Assembly (NCBI GenBank): GCA_035527975.1
Contig: DATKZM010000021.1
Coordinates: 72,136-136,135, forward strand
Origin: DATKZM01 sp035527975
Lineage (GTDB): Bacteria > Pseudomonadota > Alphaproteobacteria > JAPULJ01
DNA: 64,000 nt
Direction of reading: 5' to 3'
Shown here piece after piece: positions 1 to 8,068 of the stretch. The notes below the pieces were generated by a model. It ran no database searches. It was not told where the DNA came from and worked only from the letters and a program-made list of their open reading frames with translations. Every line of letters starts with the position of its first letter. Position 1 is the stretch's first letter. A program made the translations under genes and the position numbers.

Positions 1-415
1 CGACATAGGCGCCGAGGTTGACGAAGCACGGCATCAGCACAACGCCCCGCCCGATATAGGCCGAGCGCCGGACGATGCAGTTGGGCACGGCGCGGAAGCC
101 GGCATCGCGGAAGCGGTTGTCGCCCCAGCCCGCGAACTTCGACGGCACCTTGTCGAACCACGGCGCATCGCCGCCAGGCCCGCCCGCGATCGGCGCCATG
201 TCATTGAGGCGGAAGGACATGAGCACCGCCTTCTTGGCCCATTGGTTGACCTGCCAGCCGCCGCCGGACCGCTCAGCCACGCGCAGCGTGCCGGCGTCGA
301 GCGCACCGAGCGCCGCCTCGACCGCATCGCGCAAAGCGCCGGTGGTGCCGAGACCGATGGTCTCGCGGTCCTTCCAACCGGCATCGATGGTTGTTTCCAG
401 GTCTTGAAGGTTCAT
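1..415 (-). CDS. dapD: 2,3,4,5-tetrahydropyridine-2,6-dicarboxylate N-succinyltransferase, N-terminal part
   Basis: DapD succinylates tetrahydrodipicolinate in the lysine and meso-diaminopimelate pathway, in the cytoplasm. The gene runs off the left edge, so only about 138 N-terminal residues are present. They read MNLQDLETTIDAGW at the start, then a helical domain with WQVNQWAKKAVLMSFRLND, and enter the left-handed beta-helix at NCIVRRSAYIGRGVVLMPCF. This matches the DapD N-terminal domain followed by the first hexapeptide turns. The start ATG is at 415-413. It lies downstream of the pyrimidine 5'-nucleotidase on the same strand, but the roughly 300 bases between hold a palindromic repeat and a hairpin. 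Confidence 0.93.
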   Translation of the reverse strand, partial: MNLQDLETTIDAGWKDRETIGLGTTGALRDAVEAALGALDAGTLRVAERSGGGWQVNQWAKKAVLMSFRLNDMAPIAGGPGGDAPWFDKVPSKFAGWGDNRFRDAGFRAVPNCIVRRSAYIGRGVVLMPCFVNLGAYV

Positions 416-548
416 GTCCGGCCCCGCCGCTTTGCAATTCGCGCGCGCGCGAAGATGTGACACGGCCCCCAAGGTGTCAACGCCGTGTCCGGCGCGAGCG
501 CTCTTTGCGCTCAAACGCCTTCGGCGCCGGATTGCCAGAGCCTTACAT

Positions 549-573
549 ACTGAAACGCCTGCGGCGTTTCAGT
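549..573. terminator. perfect 11-bp hairpin between nucleotidase and dapD
   Basis: ACTGAAACGCC and GGCGTTTCAGT pair perfectly around a 3-base loop. There is no T-tract on either side, so this may be a processing or mRNA-stability hairpin rather than an intrinsic terminator. It sits between the end of the nucleotidase gene and the dapD start. Confidence 0.4.
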
Positions 574-587
574 CGCCCACCCTAACC

Positions 588-705
588 CTCTCCCCCGAGG
601 GGAGAGGGAACTACGCCGTGACCTTCTTTTTCCCTCTCCCCTCGAGGGAGAGGGAGGGGCCCGCGACCCGCATGATCGTGAGGGTCGTGGGAGGGTGAGG
701 GGGCC
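588..705. repeat. palindromic intergenic repeat, copy A
   Basis: An array of short inverted G/C-tract arms: CCCTAACCCTCTCCCC...GGGGAGAGGG, then CCCTCTCCCC...GAGGGAGAGGG, ending in GTGGGAGGGTGAGGGGG. The same vocabulary (CCCTCACCCTCCCAC, CCCTCTCCC and their complements) recurs at about 15412-15541 and 20850-21030, so this is a dispersed repeat family. It fills most of the gap between the two reverse-strand genes. Confidence 0.75.
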
Positions 706-717
706 TTCCCATGGCTC

Positions 718-1419
718 TTAACTTTCCCGCGCCGCGGCCACGCTGTGCAGCCAGCCGGCCAGGTCCTCGGTCTCGTGATGAATATGTTCGCCCGGCTCGC
801 CGACGGTTGCGTATTCGGTGTCGGTGCGGATCCACACCGTGGTCATGCCGAGCGCGTGGGCCGGCTCCAGGTTCTTGGGAATATCGTCGAAGAAGACGGT
901 TGCCGTAGCGGTAAGCCCGAAGGCCGCAATCGCGCCTTCATAGATCGCCGGGTCGGGCTTGGGGCGGTAGTCGCCTGCGACGATATCGAAGATCGCCTCG
1001 AAATGATGGCTCACGCCAAGGCGCTCCATGACCCGCTCGGCATGGTGGCGCGAAGCATTGGTCAGCACATATTTGGGGCCGTCGAGACGCGCCAGCGCGG
1101 CACCCAGATGAGGGTCGGCCGGCACCGGGCTATGGTCGATCGCGTGAACATGGTTAAGGAAATCATCCGGCTCGACGCCATGCTCGGTCATGAGCCCGCG
1201 CATGGTCGTGCCGTAGCGCCGGAAAAGGTCCTTTTGGACCGCATGCGCTGCTGCGTTATCGCAGCCCAAAAGCGCGCAGATGAACTCCTTCATCCGCGCA
1301 TCGACCTGGGCGAACAGGTTGCACGAATGGGGATAAAGCGTGTTGTCGAGGTCGAATAGCCAAGCCTCGACATGGCCCAGCCGGGGGTGGGCGCCGCCCA
1401 TCGTTTCGTCAGCGTTCAT
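718..1419 (-). CDS. pyrimidine 5'-nucleotidase, HAD superfamily
   Basis: Predicted to remove phosphate from pyrimidine nucleotides or a related small phosphometabolite (SDT1/PHM8-like HAD hydrolase); the exact substrate is inferred. HAD motif I is DLDNTLYPH near the N-terminus, with the nucleophile Asp and the +2 Asp. Motif II is YVLTNASRHHAERV, the motif III lysine is in DYRPKPDPAIY, and the motif IV acidic pair is in VFFDDIPKN. The chosen ATG (1419) gives 233 aa beginning MNADETMGG; a longer reading would overlap the divergent EAL gene. The last residues are followed by repeat copy A. Confidence 0.87.
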   Translation of the reverse strand: MNADETMGGAHPRLGHVEAWLFDLDNTLYPHSCNLFAQVDARMKEFICALLGCDNAAAHAVQKDLFRRYGTTMRGLMTEHGVEPDDFLNHVHAIDHSPVPADPHLGAALARLDGPKYVLTNASRHHAERVMERLGVSHHFEAIFDIVAGDYRPKPDPAIYEGAIAAFGLTATATVFFDDIPKNLEPAHALGMTTVWIRTDTEYATVGEPGEHIHHETEDLAGWLHSVAAARES

Positions 1420-1557
1420 TTTCCATATGTGCGGCGCAAAAACCGCCGGCACAAGGCCAAATCGAAAGCATTCGTTAAACAAGGTTTTCTAAACTTTAAG
1501 TCAGGCCAAAAGCCCCTCCGCTTGGCACCCCGCAGCAACAAAGTCGGGCGATACCGC

Positions 1558-3369
1558 GTGTTTGGATCGAAGAGCAAACAAGACATCCCCGAGGTCCCGG
1601 TCAAAGAGCCCGCGAGCGGCGCGTCGACGCCGTCCGCCGAGCCGTCGGACCTGTCGGGCCCAGCCAACGTGTCCGGCGATGACGAAGGGGCCCGCTTGCG
1701 CCACGAGCGCGACCGCTTCCTTGCCTTCGCCTTCTGCGCATCGGACATCCTGATGGAGCTCGACGAACGCCACAACGTCGTCTTCGCGGCGGGCGCGGTC
1801 TCCGCCTTCCTGGGCGTTACCTCCCAGTCGGTTGCCGCCCAGCCGCTGATGAACTTCGTCACCGCGCAATCGCGCCCGGCGATCGGCGAGTTGCTGCTCG
1901 CGATCCATGACGGCCGCCGCCTGGAGCCCATGAAGGTACGCCTCAACAGCGCCACCGGGCCCACGCCGCCGATGCTGGCCGTCGGCTACCGTTTGTCCGA
2001 CCTTTCCAACCGCATCTTCATCGCCTTCCGCATGGCCCGCTCGCTGGAAGGCGAGGACGCGGACAACCCGCACCGGCGCACCGGCGGGCTCCACGACGCG
2101 GAGTCCTTTGCCGATTTGGCCGCCGGCCGGTTGCTCTCCAGCGCCGATCATCCCAACGAGCAGCTGACGCTGATCGAGCTCGATGCCGCCGAGGGTGAGT
2201 TCGGCGAACACCTCGACCAGGCCGCACAGAGCGAGCTCAAGGAAACCATCGCCACCTGCCTGCGCGCCAAGTCGGTCGACGGCCGCTCCGCCGGCGAACT
2301 CGATGGCGGGCGTTACGGCGTCGTCCACAAGCGAGGCATGGATGTCGGCGCGCTCGGCGCCCGCATCGAGGAGGCCGCGCGCGCGGCCGATCCGGGCGGT
2401 GCCATGGTGACGGTCCGCGCGGCCTCGGTCGATCTCGTCTGCGACGGCGTGAGCGAGGACGACGCAGCAAAGGCGCTGGCCTACACGATCCACGAATTCT
2501 GCCGCGCGCCCGGCGCGCGCCTGACCATGGAGAAACTGACGCACGGGCTGACCGGGCTCCTGGAGACCAATGCCCGGCGCATGGCCGACGTGCGCTATGT
2601 CATCTCCGAGAACGCGTTCGAGATTTACTTCCAGCCGGTGGTTCACCTGAAATCGCAGCGCACCAGCCACTTCGAAGTGCTCTCGCGCTTCACCGGCGTG
2701 CAAAAGGGTGTGCCGCCCTACGACTTCGTCCACTTCGCCGAGGAGGTCAATCTGATCTCCGATTTCGATCTCGCGGTCTGCCACAAGGCGATAGCGGCGC
2801 TACACCAGCGCGCGAACACGCTCGATACCTGGCCGATTGCGGTCAACATCTCCGGCCGGTCCTTCGAGGACCCGGTGTTCCAGGACGGGCTGCTGCGCCT
2901 CCTGGAAGACAACGCCCAGCAACGCCACAACATGCTGTTCGAGCTGACCGAGTCCATGGCGGTCGCCGATATCCACGCGACCAACGAATTCGTTCAGGCC
3001 CTGCGCGCCGCCGGACACAAGGTCTGCCTTGACGACTTCGGCGTCGGCGCCGCGGCGTTCGAGTATCTGCGCGCCATCGACATCGACTTTGTCAAGATCG
3101 ACGGCAGCTATGTCCAAAGCGCGCTGGAGAACAAGAAATCGAGCCATTTCCTGCGCGCGATCGCAGGCCTCTGCCGCGACCTTGGCGTCGCCACCGTCGC
3201 CGAGATGGTCGAGGACGAGTACTGCGTCAAATATCTGATTACCGCCGGCATCGATTACGGCCAGGGCTACTATTTCGGCCGGCCGGATCCCAAAATGGTG
3301 CCGACAATCCCATCCGCACCCGTCGGCATGGGCGCCCGCAGCGGCGGCGCCTCCATGGGCCGCGGCTAG
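1558..3369 (+). CDS. PAS-like / EAL domain protein, probable c-di-GMP phosphodiesterase
   Basis: Likely hydrolyses or senses cyclic di-GMP. From the GTG at 1558 it is 603 aa. Residues about 55-165 resemble a PAS sensor (FCASDILMELDERHNVVF). A long linker follows, and the EAL domain spans about 340-580. The signature Glu is in FEVLSRF (E-V-L instead of E-A-L). Other catalytic-site motifs are present: VNISGRSF, LFELTES, CLDDFGVG (near 490), FVKIDGSYV, TVAEMVED and GQGYYFGRP, so activity is plausible. There is no transmembrane segment. The open frame extends upstream to 1372, but that stretch overlaps the divergent nucleotidase; GTG 1558 or TTG 1561 is more likely. It is followed 15 bases later by a GGDEF gene. 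Confidence 0.82.
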   Translation: MFGSKSKQDIPEVPVKEPASGASTPSAEPSDLSGPANVSGDDEGARLRHERDRFLAFAFCASDILMELDERHNVVFAAGAVSAFLGVTSQSVAAQPLMNFVTAQSRPAIGELLLAIHDGRRLEPMKVRLNSATGPTPPMLAVGYRLSDLSNRIFIAFRMARSLEGEDADNPHRRTGGLHDAESFADLAAGRLLSSADHPNEQLTLIELDAAEGEFGEHLDQAAQSELKETIATCLRAKSVDGRSAGELDGGRYGVVHKRGMDVGALGARIEEAARAADPGGAMVTVRAASVDLVCDGVSEDDAAKALAYTIHEFCRAPGARLTMEKLTHGLTGLLETNARRMADVRYVISENAFEIYFQPVVHLKSQRTSHFEVLSRFTGVQKGVPPYDFVHFAEEVNLISDFDLAVCHKAIAALHQRANTLDTWPIAVNISGRSFEDPVFQDGLLRLLEDNAQQRHNMLFELTESMAVADIHATNEFVQALRAAGHKVCLDDFGVGAAAFEYLRAIDIDFVKIDGSYVQSALENKKSSHFLRAIAGLCRDLGVATVAEMVEDEYCVKYLITAGIDYGQGYYFGRPDPKMVPTIPSAPVGMGARSGGASMGRG

Positions 3370-3384
3370 CCTCGGGGGTTGGGG

Positions 3385-4884
3385 GTGTCCGGGGCGATCA
3401 AAAAAGCTACTCCGGTAGGGCCGGCCGGCTCCCATGACCGCCTGGCGCTCGACCGCAACCTGCAGGCGGCGCTGATCGAATCGCGCAAGCGCTACAAGGA
3501 CCTGGTCGAGATTTCCAGCGATTTCGCCTGGGAAACCGATGGCACAGCATTCGTCTTCGTCTCCCCGCACGGTGCGCTTGGATACGGCGCCAAGGATCTG
3601 GTCGGCCTCGATGTGACCGAACTGCTCGACGCAAAGGCCGACATCGCCGATACGCCTTTCCGGGCAGCCCATCCGGTCAACCGGGTCCAGTTCTGGTGCC
3701 GCGCGGCCAATGGCGAGCCGCGGCGGCTTTCGTGTTCGGCCATGCCAATTCTCGACGACGACGGAAACTGGATGGGCGCGCGCGGGGTCGCCCGCGACGT
3801 CACCGAGGAAAGCGACATCGAAGAAGCGCTGGCCCGCGCCCATACCCGCGAGCGGCTCTACAATCATGTGCTGACCGCGGTCTGGGACACGGCGGAGCCG
3901 GAGGGCATGCTGCCTGCCGCCGCCGACGCCGCGCGCCGCGCACTGTCCGGTGACCGCTGCCTGATCTGGCGTTTTGGCACCGACAGCGCCGACCCGGCCA
4001 CCGACGGCGCCGCTGTGCTTGCCGCCAGTTCCGGCAGCGCCGCCCACCCGGTCGCGGCACATGACCAAACTGTCCCGCCATCCGACCTTCCCGCCGATGG
4101 GGCAGTCGAGCGGCCGACCGGCGACGGCCATGCGCTCTTCGCGCGGACCGCCGGCCGGGACGGCGGCAGCGGGGCGGTGGCAATTTTTCGCAGCGCCGGC
4201 CGCCCGGCCTTCGAGGCCGATGAGAAGCGGCTGCTCACGGAGCTTGCCTTCCAGTTCGGCATCGTGATGGCGCATGTCGAGCACCAGGCCAGGCTTGATC
4301 GGCTGGCCCGGATCGACGGGCTGACCGGGATGCTGGTCCGCCGCGCCTTTCTCCAGGCGGTGGATGCGCGGTTGGGCCGGCCGGGCGCGCTCCTCTATAT
4401 CGATCTCGACAACTTCAAACCCGTGAACGATCTCCACGGCCACGAGGCGGGCGACCGGGTCCTCTGTCTGGTGGCCAGGCAGTTCGAGAAGGCCGCCGGC
4501 GACATCGGTCTGGCGGCGCGGCTGGGCGGCGACGAATTTGCCATCTGGCTGAACGACGCGAGCGAGCGGGACGCCAAGGCCGCGGCGCGGCGCATTCAGC
4601 GCGCGGCGAGCGATCTTACGGCCTACTCGGCGGACGCCGAGCGTCCGATCGGCTTTTCGATCGGCATCGCGGTGCACCAGCCGCCGGAGAACGGAACGAG
4701 CGCCGCCGGCGAGACACTGGACGCGCTGGTCGCGCGGGCCGATGCGGCGATGTACGCGGTCAAACACGCGGGCAAGAACGGCATTCATGTGGCGCCGCAG
4801 GCCCGCACCGAAATCGGTGCCCAAGAGAACGACGAGGAGAAAGACGAGGGGAATGACGTAGCGGAGGAGGGGACCGGTGACTGA
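3385..4884 (+). CDS. PAS-GAF-GGDEF protein, probable diguanylate cyclase
   Basis: Probable c-di-GMP synthase. About 499 aa from GTG 3385 (TTG 3379 is also possible). A PAS domain covers about 30-150 (KDLVEISSDFAWETDGTAFVFVSP, then the PAC-like GNWMGARGVARDVTEE). A GAF-like region covers about 160-305, and a GGDEF domain starts at RIDGLTGMLVRRAF with the active-site loop LGGDEFAIW near residue 380. The RxxD inhibitory site normally just upstream of GGDEF is not visible (AGDIGLAARL there), so product inhibition may be absent. An acidic tail (ENDEEKDEGND) ends the protein. It follows the EAL gene and overlaps the DUF2336 gene by 8 bases, so the three are probably cotranscribed. Confidence 0.85.
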   Translation: MSGAIKKATPVGPAGSHDRLALDRNLQAALIESRKRYKDLVEISSDFAWETDGTAFVFVSPHGALGYGAKDLVGLDVTELLDAKADIADTPFRAAHPVNRVQFWCRAANGEPRRLSCSAMPILDDDGNWMGARGVARDVTEESDIEEALARAHTRERLYNHVLTAVWDTAEPEGMLPAAADAARRALSGDRCLIWRFGTDSADPATDGAAVLAASSGSAAHPVAAHDQTVPPSDLPADGAVERPTGDGHALFARTAGRDGGSGAVAIFRSAGRPAFEADEKRLLTELAFQFGIVMAHVEHQARLDRLARIDGLTGMLVRRAFLQAVDARLGRPGALLYIDLDNFKPVNDLHGHEAGDRVLCLVARQFEKAAGDIGLAARLGGDEFAIWLNDASERDAKAAARRIQRAASDLTAYSADAERPIGFSIGIAVHQPPENGTSAAGETLDALVARADAAMYAVKHAGKNGIHVAPQARTEIGAQENDEEKDEGNDVAEEGTGD

Positions 4885-6133
4885 GCTTCCTCCCCGCCGC
4901 GGCACGGCCTACGAGAAGGCGAAGAAAATAGCGCGCAGCAGCGATGCGAAGGCGCGCCGAAAGCTTGCCGCGCGCAAGGACGTGCAGCCGGAGCTGCTCT
5001 ACTATTTGGCCGAGGACGATGAGCCGGCGGTGCGGCAGGCGATTGCCGAGAACAGCGCGACCCCGCCCCATGCCGATCTGATCCTCGCCACCGATCTGCA
5101 TGAAAGCGTGCGCGAGGGGCTGGCGGGCAAGCTCGCCGGCCTGGTGCCCGACATCGACGGCGCGACCTTCGGCCGGCTGCACAAGCTGACCCGCCAGACC
5201 ATCGCCACGCTGGCGCGCGACGAGCTTCCCCGCGTGCGCGCGATCATGTCCGAGGCGCTCGCCGAGCTTGACGGCGCGGTCCCCCAAGAGCTGCGCAAGC
5301 TCGTCAAGGCGCTGGCCGCCGACGAGGTGCTCGAGGTTGCAAGCCCGGTGCTGGAGCGCTCGCCGCTGCTCAGCGAGCGCGACATCCTTTCGATCATCAC
5401 CTCCGGCCCGCCCGACGGCGCGCTGGCGATCGTCGCAAGGCGCGCCGGGCTCGGCGAATCCCTTGCCGATTTTGTCGTCGAGTACGGCGACGAGAACGCG
5501 GTGACCCAGCTTCTCGCCAATGAAAGCGCGCAGATCCGCGAGGAAACCCTCGACCGCATCCTCGACAAGGCGCCGGAAATCGAACAATGGCACGACCCGC
5601 TGGTGCGCCGGCCGCAGCTCTCGGCCCAGGTCACGATGCGCATCGCCGGCTTCGTGGCCCGCTCGTTGCTCGACGTGCTGCTGTCCCACAGCCACCTCGA
5701 CCCGGAGACCGCCGAGGTGGTCCGCGCCATCGTCTCCGGCCGCATCGAGAGCGAAATCCCCGAAGGCGCTGAAGAGGCGGCCGAAGAAGATCCCGCCGAC
5801 GAAGCCCGCCGGCTCCACGCCGACGGCGAACTCAAAATCGAACACTTGATGGAGGCGATCAGCTCCGGCAAACGCCGTTTTGCAACCGCCAGTCTGGCGG
5901 CCTTTGCCGGCATGCCATACGAATCCGCGCGCGATCTGCTGGCGACCCGTAGCGCCAAGGCGGTAACGGCGCTCGCCTGGAAAGCCGGGCTGGAAATGCG
6001 CGATGCGATCCAGGTCCAGCTCCGCCTCGCCGGCGTCTCGCCGCAATCGGCGCTCTACGCGCGCGACGGCACCGACTACCCGCTGTCGGAAGAGGACCTG
6101 GAGTGGCAGCTGGAGTTCTTCACCAAGAAATAG
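4877..6133 (+). CDS. DUF2336 domain protein
   Basis: A 418-aa protein of the alphaproteobacterial DUF2336 family, predicted to be an all-helical HEAT-like repeat protein. Runs such as DDEPAVRQAIAENSATPPHADLI and NESAQIREETLDRIL are typical of the family. There is no signal peptide or membrane segment. GTG 4877 overlaps the stop of the GGDEF gene by 8 bases, so translational coupling is likely. The molecular function is not established. The position directly behind an EAL/GGDEF pair suggests a link to c-di-GMP signalling, which is inference. Confidence 0.8.
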   Translation: MTELPPRRGTAYEKAKKIARSSDAKARRKLAARKDVQPELLYYLAEDDEPAVRQAIAENSATPPHADLILATDLHESVREGLAGKLAGLVPDIDGATFGRLHKLTRQTIATLARDELPRVRAIMSEALAELDGAVPQELRKLVKALAADEVLEVASPVLERSPLLSERDILSIITSGPPDGALAIVARRAGLGESLADFVVEYGDENAVTQLLANESAQIREETLDRILDKAPEIEQWHDPLVRRPQLSAQVTMRIAGFVARSLLDVLLSHSHLDPETAEVVRAIVSGRIESEIPEGAEEAAEEDPADEARRLHADGELKIEHLMEAISSGKRRFATASLAAFAGMPYESARDLLATRSAKAVTALAWKAGLEMRDAIQVQLRLAGVSPQSALYARDGTDYPLSEEDLEWQLEFFTKK

Positions 6134-6263
6134 CGTGTAGCGCAAGGCCGCGTGCTTCGACACGCTCGGCATGACGCCGTACTCGTTTGTCTTTTCAAAT
6201 TGTTTGCTTGTGAAATGAAAGCGCCCTCACCCCCGGCTTGTTGACGGGTGAGCGGCCCGCCCG

Positions 6264-7202
6264 CTATCCGTCCGGATCCGCCTCTCCGACCGGCTCGGTA
6301 TTACCGATCAGCGTGCCGACACCGTGCGGCGTGAAAATCTCCAGCAGCATAGAATGCGGCACCCGGCCATCCATGATGACGGCGGCCTCCACGCCCTCCT
6401 CCACCGCCTTGATGCAGGTCTCGACCTTGGGGATCATGCCGCCGTGAATGGTGCCGTCGTCGATCAACGCTTGCGCCGCCTCGGTGGTGAGATCGGGGAT
6501 CAGCGCGCCCTCCTTGTCGAGCACGCCGACCACGTCGGTCAGCAGGAAGAAGCGCGCCGCGCCCATGGCGCCGGCGATGGCGCCAGCCGCAGTGTCGGCG
6601 TTGATGTTATAGGTCTCGCCCTTGGGGCCGACGCCGATCGGCGCGATCACCGGGATCACGTCGGAGTCCGCCAGATTGTTGAGGAGCTCGGGCCTGACTT
6701 CCTGCGGCTCACCGACGAAGCCGAGGTCGAGGATCTTCTCGATATTGGATTCCGGGTCGCGCTTGGTCCGGCGCAGTTTACGCGCCTTGATCAACCCGCC
6801 ATCCTTGCCGCTGAGCCCGATCGCCTGGCCGCCCGCCTCGTTGATCGTCTGTACGATCGACTTGTTGATCGCGCCCGAAAGCACCATCTCGACGATCCCG
6901 ACGGTTTCCTTGTCGGTTACGCGTAGCCCGTCGATGAACTCGCTCTTGACCGCGAGGCGCTCGAGCATCGCGCCGATCTGCGGGCCGCCGCCATGGACCA
7001 CGATCGGATCGATGCCGGCGTGTTTCAAAAGCACGATATCCTTGGCGAAGGAAGCCGATAGGCTGTCGTCGCCCATCGCGTGCCCGCCATATTTGATGAC
7101 GAAGCATTCGCCGGCATAGCGGCGCATATAGGGCAGCGCATCGGTCAACACGCGGCCGATGTGGATCCACTCTCTGGCTTCTTTGATCTGGCGGGCTTTC
7201 AT
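6264..7202 (-). CDS. argB: acetylglutamate kinase
   Basis: Phosphorylates N-acetylglutamate, the second step of arginine synthesis. The 312-aa protein has the amino-acid kinase fold. Visible motifs include FVIKYGGHAMGD (phosphate-binding Lys and Gly), IVVHGGGPQIGAMLERL (substrate loop), GLSGKDGGLIKARK, and VIPVIAPIGVGPKGETYNINADTAAGAIAGAM (nucleotide site). The length is slightly above the usual 300. It is the last gene of the reverse block that begins at rpmH, separated from engB by 179 bases containing small hairpins. Confidence 0.96.
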   Translation of the reverse strand: MKARQIKEAREWIHIGRVLTDALPYMRRYAGECFVIKYGGHAMGDDSLSASFAKDIVLLKHAGIDPIVVHGGGPQIGAMLERLAVKSEFIDGLRVTDKETVGIVEMVLSGAINKSIVQTINEAGGQAIGLSGKDGGLIKARKLRRTKRDPESNIEKILDLGFVGEPQEVRPELLNNLADSDVIPVIAPIGVGPKGETYNINADTAAGAIAGAMGAARFFLLTDVVGVLDKEGALIPDLTTEAAQALIDDGTIHGGMIPKVETCIKAVEEGVEAAVIMDGRVPHSMLLEIFTPHGVGTLIGNTEPVGEADPDG

Positions 7203-7381
7203 AAGGGGTGCTCTATCTGTCGCTTCGACGTGCGGGGCGCGACGAAGCTGGTTCCCTCAAGCGCCGGGCGCTCGTGTCCACTCGCTTGGCTACCGCCGCA
7301 TAAGGCGGTGGCCTCGCAGTCGCGAGGCTGGCGCGCCAACCGAGTTCCTGATTATCCACCCTTGATATAATCGATCGCCAG

Positions 7382-8068
7382 CTAGGCCGCCAGCGCCGCG
7401 AGGCCGGCGCGCAGCTCGGCGATGCCGGAGCCCTTGATTGCGCTGGTCGCGACAATCGTGGGATAGGCCGCCCCGTGCTTCTTGAGCTCGGCCGCGGCCT
7501 CGTCCAGCCGGCCGGCGAGCGTGCCCGCTTTGACCTTGTCGCATTTTGTGAAGACCACCTGATAGACCACGGCAGCTTCGTCGAGCAGGCCCATGATCTC
7601 AAGATCGTTGTCCTTGATCCCGCGCCGCGCATCGATCAGCAGACAGAGCCGCCGCAGATTAGGCCGGCCGGTCAGATAGTCGCGTACCAGCCGGTTCCAG
7701 ACTTTGATCTGCGTCTTCGGCGCCTTGGCGAAACCATAGCCCGGCAGATCGGCCAACATGAGCGCGCCGCCAAGCTCGAAAAAATTGATCTCGCGCGTGC
7801 GCCCCGGCGTGTTCGAGGTGCGGGCCAGGGTCTTGCGGCCGGTCAGCGCATTCATGAGGCTCGACTTGCCGACATTGGAGCGGCCCGCGAAGGCGATCTC
7901 GGGCAGGTGCGGATCCGGCAGGCCGTCGAGCCGCACAACGCCGCGCAGGAAGGTGCATTCCTTGGCGAAAAGCAGCCGGCCGACCTCAAGTGCTTCGCCG
8001 TCTGGCGCATCTCTTACAGTCGCGTCCGCCGCATCGGTCCGGGAGAGATTGCCCGGCGCCGCCGTCAT
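7382..8068 (-). CDS. engB: ribosome biogenesis GTP-binding protein EngB (YsxC/YihA)
   Basis: Essential GTPase needed for 50S subunit assembly. 228 aa with an N-terminal extension of about 35 residues before the conserved core. G1 is AGRSNVGKSSLMNAL, G2 is the TPGRTREINFF region, G3 is LADLPGYGFA, G4 is FTKCDKVK, and G5 is near VATSAIKGSG. The ATG overlaps the yidC stop by 4 bases (ATGA), so translation is probably coupled to yidC. Confidence 0.96.
   Translation of the reverse strand: MTAAPGNLSRTDAADATVRDAPDGEALEVGRLLFAKECTFLRGVVRLDGLPDPHLPEIAFAGRSNVGKSSLMNALTGRKTLARTSNTPGRTREINFFELGGALMLADLPGYGFAKAPKTQIKVWNRLVRDYLTGRPNLRRLCLLIDARRGIKDNDLEIMGLLDEAAVVYQVVFTKCDKVKAGTLAGRLDEAAAELKKHGAAYPTIVATSAIKGSGIAELRAGLAALAA

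Noticed and set aside
588..705. CRISPR-like array from repeated CCCTCTCCCC arms
   Set aside because: Arms are inverted, irregularly spaced and lack unique spacers; no cas genes in the window.
2800..4905. Long reverse-strand open frame (about 700 codons) opposite the EAL and GGDEF genes
   Set aside because: High-GC shadow frame; composition is His/Arg/Gly-rich with no motif, and the forward frames carry clear domains.
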